This document shows positions 55,131-64,000 of a stretch of DNA of 64,000 bases, in pieces. The stretch's first letter is position 1, and each line of letters starts with the position of its first letter. Position numbers and translations under genes: made by a program. Location: assembly GCA_947623455.1 (NCBI GenBank), contig OX392527.1:5824001-5888000 (forward strand), read 5' to 3'. Source of the DNA: Mimachlamys varia (taxonomy: Eukaryota; Mollusca; Bivalvia; Pectinida; Pectinidae). Below the pieces are notes generated by a model. The model was not told the origin of the DNA. It did no database searches and saw only the letters and a program-made list of their open reading frames with translations.

Positions 55131-58100
55131 TAACCCCTTATAAGTCTACTCAGTACACCCAGAAACCTGTTATAACCCTTAAAAGTCTACTCGGTATGCC
55201 TAGAAACCTGTTATAACCCTTATAAGTCTACTCGGTATGCCTAGAAACCTGTTATAACCCTTATAAGTCTACTCGGTACACCCAGAAACCTGTTATAACC
55301 CTTAAAAGTCTACTCGGTATGCCTAGAAACCTGTTATAACCCTTATAAGTCTACTCAGTATGCTCAGAAACCTGTTATAACCCTTATAAGTCTACTCAGT
55401 ATGCTCAGAAACCTGTTATAACCCTTATAAGTCTCCTTGGTACACCCAGAAACCTGTTATAACCCTTATAAGTCTACTCAGTATGCTCAGAAACCTGTTA
55501 TAACCCCTCATACTAGTATCATATGTCTCCACAGAGAAAAAAACTCTGTTGTAAACCCTCATAAGTCTACTCGGTACACTCAGAAACCTGTTATAACCCT
55601 TATAAGTCTACTCGGTACACTCAGAAACCTGTTATAACCCCTCATACTAGTATCATATGTCTCCACAGAGAAAAAAACTCTGTTGTAAACCCTTATAAGT
55701 CTACTTGGTACACTCAGAAACCTGTTATAACCCTTATAAGTCTACTCGGTACACTCAGAAACCTGTTATAACCCCTCATAAGTCTACTTGGTACACCCAG
55801 AAACCTGTTATAACCCCTCATAAGTCTACTTGGTACACCCAGAAACCTGTTATAACCCCTCATAAGTCTACTTGGTACACCCAGAAACCTGTTACAACCC
55901 CTTATAAGTCTACCTGGTATGCCTAGAAACCTGTTATAACCCCTAATAAATCTACTTGGTACGCCCAGAAACCTGTTATAACCCCTAATATGTCTACTTG
56001 GTACGCTCAGAAACCTGTTATAACCCCTTACAAGTCTACTCGGTACGCTCAGAAACCTGTTATAACCCCTTACAAGTCTACTCGGTACGCTCAGAAACCT
56101 GTTATAACCCCTAATATGTCTACTTGGTACGCTCAGAAACCTGTTATAACCCTAATAAGTCTACTTGGTACGCTCAGAAACCTGTTATAACCCTTATAAG
56201 TCTACTCGGTACACCCAGAAACCTGTTATAACCCTTATAAGTCTACTCGTTACACCCAGAAACCTGTTATAACCCTTATAAGTCTACTCGGTATGCCTAG
56301 AAACCTGTTATAACTTCTAATAAGTCTCCTTGGTACGCTCAGAAACCTGTTATAACCCTTATAAGTCTACTCGGTACGCTCAGAAACCTGTTATAACCCC
56401 TCATAAGTCTACTCGATACACCCAGAAACCTGTTATAACCCCTCATAAGTCTACTCGGTACGCTCAGAAACCTGTTATAACCCCTCATAAGTCTAATCGG
56501 TACGCCTAGAAACCTGTTATAACCCTTATAAGTCTACCCGTTATGCCTAGAAACCTGTTATAACCCTTACAAGTCTACTCGGTACGCTCAGAAACCTGTT
56601 ATAACCCCTATAAATCTACTCGGTACGCTCAGAAACCTGTTAAAACCCCTCATAAATCTACTCGTTTACTCAGAAACCTGTTATAACCCCTAATAAGTCT
56701 ACTCGGTACGCTCAGAAACCTGTTATAACCCCTAATAAGTCTACCCGGTACACCCAGAAACCTGTTATAACCCCTAATAAATCTACTTGGTACGCCCAGA
56801 AACCTGTTATAACCCCTAATATGTCTACTTGGTACGCTCAGGAACCTGTTATAACTCCTAATAAGTCTACTCGGTATGCTCAGAAACCTGTTATAACCCT
56901 TATAAGTCTACTTGGTACGCTCAGAAACCTGTTATAACCCCTTACAAGTCTACTCGGTACGCTCAGAAACCTGTTATAACCCCTAATATGTCTACTTGGT
57001 ACGCTCAGAAACCTGTTATAACCCTAATAAGTCTACTTGGTACGCTCAGAAACCTGTTATAACCCCTTATAAGTCTACTCGGTGCAACCAGAAACCTGTT
57101 ATAACCCCTTATAAGTCTACTCAGTACACCCAGAAACCTGTTATAACCCTTAAAAGTCTACTCGGTATGCCTAGAAACCTGTTATAACCCTTATAAGTCT
57201 ACTCGGTATGCCTAGAAACCTGTTATAACCCTTATAAGTCTACTCGGTACACCCAGAAACCTGTTATAACCCTTAAAAGTCTACTCGGTATGCCTAGAAA
57301 CCTGTTATAACCCTTATAAGTCTACTCAGTATGCTCAGAAACCTGTTATAACCCTTATAAGTCTACTCAGTATGCTCAGAAACCTGTTATAACCCTTATA
57401 AGTCTCCTTGGTACACCCAGAAACCTGTTATAACCCTTATAAGTCTACTCAGTATGCTCAGAAACCTGTTATAACCCCTCATACTAGTATCATATGTCTC
57501 CACAGAGAAAAAAACTCTGTTGTAAACCCTCATAAGTCTACTCGGTACACTCAGAAACCTGTTATAACCCTTATAAGTCTACTCGGTACACTCAGAAACC
57601 TGTTATAACCCCTCATACTAGTATCATATGTCTCCACAGAGAAAAAAACTCTGTTGTAAACCCTTATAAGTCTACTTGGTACACTCAGAAACCTGTTATA
57701 ACCCTTATAAGTCTACTCGGTACACTCAGAAACCTGTTATAACCCCTCATAAGTCTACTTGGTACACCCAGAAACCTGTTATAACCCCTCATAAGTCTAC
57801 TTGGTACACCCAGAAACCTGTTATAACCCCTCATAAGTCTACTTGGTACACCCAGAAACCTGTTACAACCCCTTATAAGTCTACCTGGTATGCCTAGAAA
57901 CCTGTTATAACCCTTATAAGTCTACTCAATATGCCTAGAAACCTGTTATAACCCTTATAAGTCTACCCGGTATGCCTAGAAACCTGTTATAACCCCTTAT
58001 AAGTCTAATCGGTACGCCTAGAAACCTGTTATAACCCCTTATAAGTCTACTTGGTACACCCAGAAACCTGTTATAACCCCTAATAAGTCTACTCGGTACA

Positions 58101-61100
58101 CCCAGAAACCTATTAAAACCCCTCATAAGTCTACTCGGTACACCCAGAAACCTGTTATAACCCCTAATAAGTCTACTCGGTACACCCAGAAACCTATTAA
58201 AACCCCTCATAAGTCTACTCGGTACACCCAGAAACCTGTTATAACCCTCATAAATCTACTTGGTACGCCCAGAAACCTGTTATAACCCCTAATATGTCTA
58301 CTCAGTACGCTCAGGAACCTGTTATAACCCCTAATATGTCTACTCGTTACGCTCAGGAACCTGTTATAACCCCTCATAAATCTACTCGGTACACCCAGAA
58401 ACCTGTTATAACCCTTATAAGTCTACTCGGTACACCCAGAAACCTGTTATAACCCCTCATAAGTCTACTCGGTACACCCAGAAACCTGTTATAACCCTTA
58501 TAAGTCTACTCGGTACACCCAGAAACCTGTTATAACCCCTCATAAATCTACTCGGTACACCCAGAAACCTGTTATAACCCTTATAAGTCTACTTGGTACG
58601 CCCAGAAACCTGTTATAACCCCTCATAAATCTACTCGGTACACCCAGAAACCTGTTATAACCCTTATAAGTCTACTCGATATGCCTAGAAACCTGTTATA
58701 ACCCTTATAAGTCTACTTGGTACGCCCAGAAACCTGTTATAACCCCTCATAAATCTACTCGGTACACCCAGAAACCTGTTACAACCCCTTATAAGTCTAA
58801 TCGGTACGCCTAGAAACCTGTTATAACCCTTATAAGTCTACCCGGTATGCCTAGAAACCTGTTATAACCCTTATAAGTCTACCCGGTATGCCTAGAAACC
58901 TGTTATAACCCTTATAAGTCTACTCAGTATGCCTAAAAACCTGTTATAACCCTTATAAGTCTACTCGGTACACACAGAAACCTGTTATAACCCTTATAAG
59001 TCTACTCAGTATGCCTAAAAACCTGTTATAACCCTTATAAGTCTACTCAGTATGCCTAGAAACCTGTTATAACCCTCATAAGTCTACTCGGTACACCCAG
59101 AAACCTGTTGTAACCCTCATAAGTCTACTCGTTACACCCAGAAACCTGTTATAACCCCTAATACGTCTACTCGGTACACCCAGAAACCTGTTATAACCCT
59201 TATAAGTCTACTCTGTACACCCAGAAACCTGTTATAACCCTCATAAGTCTACTCGTTACACCCAGAAACCTGTTATAACCCCTCATAAGTCTACTCGGTA
59301 CACCCAGAAACCTGTTATAACCCTCATAAGTCTACTTGGTACGCTCAGAAACCTGTTATAACCCTTATAAGTCTACTCAGTACACCCAGAAACCTGTTAT
59401 AACCCCTTATAAGTCTACTCAGTACACCCAGAAACCTGTTATAACCCTTAAAAGTCTACTCGGTATGCCTAGAAACCTGTTATAACCCTTATAAGTCTAC
59501 TCGGTATGCCTAGAAACCTGTTATAACCCTTATAAGTCTACTCAGTACACCCAGAAACCTGTTATAACCCTTAAAAGTCTACTCGGTATTCCTAGAAACC
59601 TGTTATAACCCTTATAAGTCTACTCAGTATGCTCAGAAACCTGTTATAACCCTTATAAGTCTACTCGGTACACTCAGAAACCTGTTATAACCCCTCATAC
59701 TAGTATCATATGTCTCCACAGAGAAAAAAACTCTGTTGTAAACCCTCATAAGTCTACTCGGTACACTCAGAAACCTGTTATAACCCTCATAAGTGTACTC
59801 AGTACACCCAGAAACCTGTTATAACCCTTATAAGTCTACTCAGTATGCCTAGAAACCTGTTATAACCCTTATAAGTCTACTCGGTATGCCTAGAAACCTG
59901 TTATAACCCTCATAAGTCTACTCGGTATGCCTAGAAACCTGTTATAACCCTTATAAGTCTACTCGGTACACCCAGAAACCTGTTATAACCCTCATAAGTC
60001 TACTTGGTACACTCAGAAACCTGTTATAACCCTTATAAGTCTACTCAGTACACCCAGAAACCTGTTATAACCCCTTATAAGTCTACTCAGTACACCCAGA
60101 AACCTGTTATAACCCTTAAAAGTCTACTCGGTATGCCTAGAAACCTGTTATAACTCTTATAAGTCTACTCAATATGCCTAGAAACCTGTTATAACCCTTA
60201 TAAGTCTACTCAGTACACCCAGAAACCTGTTATAACCCTTAAAAGTCTACTCGGTATGCCTAGAAACCTGTTATAACCCTTATAAGTCTACTCGGTATGC
60301 CTAGAAACCTGTTATAACCCTTATAAGTCTACTCAGTACACCCAGAAACCTGTTATAACCCTTAAAAGTCTACTCGGTATGCCTAGAAACCTGTTATAAC
60401 CCTTATAAGTCTACTCGGTACACTCAGAAACCTGTTATAACCCCTCATACTAGTATCATATGTCTCCACAGAGAAAAAAAACTCTGTTGTAAACCCTCAT
60501 AAGTCTACTCGGTACACTCAGAAACCTGTTATAACCCTTATAAGTCTACTCGGTACACCCAGAAACCTGTTATAACCCCTCATACTAGTATCATATGTCT
60601 CCACAGAGAAAAAAACTCTGTTGTAAACCCTTATAAGTCTACTCGGTACACCCAGAAACCTGTTATAACCCCTCATACTAGTATCATATGTCTCCACAGA
60701 GAAAAAAACTCTGTTGTAAACCCTCATAAGTCTACTCGGTACACTCAGAAACCTGTTATAACCCTTATAAGTCTACTCGGTATGCCTAGAAACCTGTTAT
60801 AACCCTTATAAGTCTACTCAGTACACCCAGAAACCTGTTATAACCCTTAAAAGTCTACTCGGTATGCCTAGAAACCTGTTATAACCCTTATAAGTCTACT
60901 CAGTATGCTCAGAAACCTGTTATAACCCTTATAAGTCTACTCGGTACACTCAGAAACCTGTTATAACCCCTCATACTAGTATCATATGTCTCCACAGAGA
61001 AAAAAAACTCTGTTGTAAACCCTCATAAGTCTACTCGGTACACTCAGAAACCTGTTATAACCCTTATAAGTCTACTCGGTACACCCAGAAACCTGTTATA

Positions 61101-61158
61101 ACCCCTCATACTAGTATCATATGTCTCCACAGAGAAAAAAACTCTGTTGTAAACCCTT
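55131..61158. repeat. 41/42-bp minisatellite, right block, about 145 copies
   Basis: Same unit as 24212-31596, resumed after the large insertion. A block of 1971 bp is partly duplicated: 55131-55930 repeats at 57102-57901. The stretch 55926-57101 matches 30421-31596 on the other side of the insertion at a constant offset of 25505. From 57840 on, the order of variants follows 27240-29640. Ten copies of an odd unit (catactagtatcatatgtct, then ccacagagaaaaaaactctg) occur here, the last one closing the array at 61158. Confidence 0.96.
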
Positions 61159-61387
61159 GACATTTTGAGTCACCTTAGGCTTCACTCACCCTTGATGTCC
61201 CGGGATGAGTAGTAAGATGAGCTGGTAATCTTTCACTTCCATCTCCCTCTGAACTATATTAGTCCTGTCTTTCAACTGTATGTGAAAGGGTCAACATGGC
61301 CGACAGACTTCAGCTGTTATATAAAAGAATCTGGTATGACTTAGCTGTGACTGTTGGGTGTGATGACTAGTTTTCCTCTGTTTACAG

Positions 61388-61426
61388 AAATGTATGAACG
61401 CCCTTCAACAAGTAAAGGCTAGACAC
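61388..61426 (+). CDS. GFPT1: GFPT1 exon I: 13-codon micro-exon
   Basis: Acceptor ctgtttacag ends at 61387 and donor gtaagt starts at 61427, enclosing 39 nt that read KCMNALQQVKARH. This equals the KCxNALQQVxAR segment that follows the RDxxY(S/A) segment in animal GFAT, so the exon continues exon H in phase after an intron of 37165 bp. It is the last GFAT coding sequence I can find. The remaining C-terminal part, ending in the conserved SVTVE-type tail with the catalytic Lys, lies beyond 64000. Confidence 0.95.
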
Positions 61427-61514
61427 GTAAGTATTCAGTGTTTACACAATCTATTACACATCTATTACACAATCTATTTATTAAATAATTCATTTAAGTA
61501 AAGATTTTTAAGAT

Positions 61515-61661
61515 TCTTTCATGACCAGTGGTGTAAGATAGGGAAATTCCACCCGAGGGATTTTCAAATTTGGTAAAACCAGAGGTTTTTTCAAGAGTTT
61601 GGCCAAATTTGACAATCCAGAGAATGGAACTTCCCTATCTTACACCTCTGGTCATGAAAGA
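61515..61661. repeat. Hairpin of 37-bp arms (MITE-like)
   Basis: tctttcatgaccagtggtgt at 61515 is mirrored by acacctctggtcatgaaaga ending at 61661, and the arms continue inward as aagatagggaa/ttccctatctt. The 70-bp centre has a weaker inverted pair around aaccagaggtttt. No coding content. It lies about 90 bp after exon I. Confidence 0.78.
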
Positions 61662-62647
61662 TTATTTTCTCTCATTCCAACTACCAATTTTCTCTCACCT
61701 GACTACCAGAATATCTCAAAAACCATGACACTACGTTTTGACTGGCTACCATTTTGAAAATGTTTTCCTTGAAATTTTTGGATGACAAACAAATCAGTCA
61801 GCGAGTTAAAGGATTCTCATTGTTTGCTAAGCAAAATACAATCTTTTTTTTTTAACATGTATGGTAAATATATAGTTGCAATACATTGCCTTTGCCACAC
61901 TGGGACTTTTGAGTTCGTGATGTGAAGCCATTGATCAGCTATTGTGATGTCAGGTCACATGAAATGGGGATAAGAGAGACATTTCCTACATTGCTTTCTT
62001 AACCTAGACAGCTGTATCTTATATACTTGGAAATGAGAGAAAAAAAATCCTTCGAAATTTTTCTAAGGATAAAATAAAGTAAATCAATATTGTAAAAGAA
62101 AAATAGTTACTTTTTCATTGATTGCAGTAAAATAAGATTTCATAAAATAAAGTAAAATACAGCACTGTCATATTGTTTATATACTTTTGAACTTGATCTA
62201 ATGTTTATCACTTTTATTGCAGCAGACACAATAAACAACTAACCGCTTTTGAATATTTTATAAATGCTCACAGGACAATTTATTCCTTGACGTTTGAGAA
62301 CTTCACTTCCTGTGTGGGTTTCGTTATTTAAAGATAACTCGGTTTATTTATACATGTATATGATTTTTGCATCAATACCAATATTTTGGCAGCTTTTGGG
62401 ATATGGTTTAGGGAAGATAAGTTATGGTAAAACTCAAAACTGCCACCTTTTCAACAATTTCTAAAATAAAGTCTGTAAGCGTACATTTGATATAAACAGG
62501 GATATTGTGTAACAGACTGTTATTTATCTTAATGTTTATCTATATATATTGTTTACATGTTTATCTGAAAAACTTTACTGATAACAATAATATTGTGTAT
62601 AGAAGCACACTCAGGAATTGAAGTTTTAATGTTAGACAAAGGATCTT
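61662..62647. other. Unique AT-rich intronic sequence
   Basis: Between the hairpin and the 47-bp array in the intron after exon I. No gene or further repeat recognised. Confidence 0.5.
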
Positions 62648-64000
62648 TCAGTATAGAGGAAGCCTTTACCGCTGGGCTGTCCACAGCTGTAACCTCAGTA
62701 TAAAGGAAGTCTTTACTACTGGGCTGTCCACAGCTGTAACCTCAGTATAGAGAAAGTCTTTACTACTGGGCTGTCCACAGCTGTAACCTCAGTATAGAGA
62801 AAGCCTTTACTACTGGGCTGTCCACGGCTGTAACCTCAGTATAGAGGAAGCCTTTACTACTGGGCTGTCCACAGCTGTAACCTCAGTATAGAGAAAGCCT
62901 TTACTACTGGGCTGTCCACAGTTGTAACCTAAGTATAGAGGAAGTCTTTACTACTGGGCTGTCCACAGCTGTAACCTAAGTAAAGAGGAAGTCTTTACTA
63001 CTGGGTTGTCCACAGCTGTAACCTCAGTATAGAGGAAGCCTATACCACTGGGCTGTCCACAGCTGTAACCTCAGTATAGAGAAAGCCTTTACTACTGGGC
63101 TGTCAACAGCTGTAACCTCAGTATAGAGGAAGCCTTTACTACTGGGTTGTCCACAGCTGTAACCTCAGTATAGAGGAAGCCTTTACTACTGGGTTGTCCA
63201 CAGCTGTAACCTCAGTATAGAGGAAGCCTTTACTACTGGGCTGTCCACAGCTGTAACCTCAGTATAGAGGAAGCCTTTACCACTGGGCTGTCCACAGCTG
63301 TAACCTCAGTATAGAGGAAGTCTTTACCACTGGGCTGTCCACAGCTGTAACCTCAGTATAGAGGAAGCCTATACCACTTGGCTGTCCACAGCTGTAACCT
63401 CAGTATAGAGGAAGCCTTTACCACTGGGCTGTCCAGTAACCTCAGTATAGAGGAAGTCTTTACCACTGGGCTGTCCAGTAACCTCAGTATAGAGGAAGTC
63501 TTTACCACTGGGCTGTCCACAGCTGTAACCTCAGTATAGAGGAAGCCTTTACCACTGGGCTGTCCACAGCAGTAACCTCAGTATAGAGGAAGCCTTTACC
63601 ACTGGGCTGTCCACAGCTGTAACCTCAGTATAGAGGAAGTCTTTACCACTGGGCTGTCCACAGCAGTAACCTCAGTATAGAGGAAGCCTTTACCACTGGG
63701 CTGTCCACAGCTGTAACCTCAGTATAGAGGAAGTCTTTACCACTGGGCTGTCCAGTAATTTCAGTATAGAGGAAGCCTTTACCACTGGGCTGTCCACAGC
63801 TGTAACCTAAGTATAGAGGAAGTCTTTACCACTGGGCTGTCCACAGCTGTAACCTCAGTATAGAGGAAGCCCTTACTACTGGGCTGTCCAGTAACCTCAG
63901 TATAGAGGAAGCCTTTACTACTGGGCTGTCCACAGCTGTAACCTCAGTATAGAGGAAGTCTTTACCACTGGGCTGTCCAGTAACCTCAGTATAGAGGAAG
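62648..64000. repeat. 47-bp minisatellite, about 29 copies, open at the right edge
   Basis: The unit is cagtatagaggaagccttta, ccactgggctgtccacag, then ctgtaacct. A shortened 38-bp form lacks 'cacagctgt' and occurs at least six times. Variants are tac(t/c)actggg, aag(c/t)c and gag(g/a)aag. The array continues past 64000 inside the GFAT intron after exon I. Confidence 0.95.

Overview
This is a eukaryotic nuclear window, most likely from a bivalve or other mollusc. Reasons: one gene in GT-AG spliced exons across about 55 kb, AT-rich introns, tRNA-derived SINE-like repeats, a pearl-like element with a tandem core, and the 'gttatctcccttg' style sequence common in mollusc introns. The species call is inference. 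There are no bacterial operons.

The only host gene I can support is on the + strand: glutamine--fructose-6-phosphate aminotransferase (GFAT/GFPT1), the first committed enzyme of the hexosamine pathway. Nine internal exons lie at 6451-6556, 9402-9565, 14582-14775, 18095-18215, 19678-19835, 21985-22099, 22339-22466, 24094-24222 and 61388-61426. Together they give 1154 nt, which is 384 codons in one continuous phase-consistent frame from the interdomain linker to near the end of the second SIS domain. The glutaminase half lies left of the window and the last C-terminal residues lie right of it. Exons are about 2% of the span.

Almost everything else is repeat. Eight of the eleven blocks between or beside these exons that I checked hold a minisatellite, and the units differ: 25 bp (1-4148), 35/36 bp (6732-8176), 28 bp (9601-14486), 46 bp (14924-18090), 36 bp (18199-18447), 56 bp (18722-19447), 25/27 bp (19990-21960), 41/42 bp (24212-31596 and 55131-61158) and 47 bp (62648 to the window end). 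Two arrays (36 bp and 41/42 bp) physically span a GFAT exon end and its 5' splice site, so they multiply copies of the donor. The 36-bp array is in frame with the enzyme. Two others run up to a 3' splice site.

The last big intron (37.2 kb) is a 41/42-bp array split by a 23.5-kb insertion (31597-55125). This insertion has long terminal inverted repeats, arrays of the palindrome TTTCGGGATCGATCCCGAAA in both ends, and a 5-bp target duplication (TGTTA). The uninterrupted target site survives in a duplicated part of the array at about 57096-57101. Inside it are a broken DDE-type transposase with Kolobok-like motifs, a divergent small Cys/His-rich ORF, a pearl-like repeat, a 1.74-kb element with inverted ends, a 1.48-kb Harbinger-like element with TAA target duplication, and several tRNA-derived SINE-like pieces. 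Family names for mobile elements come from motif memory and were not checked by search.
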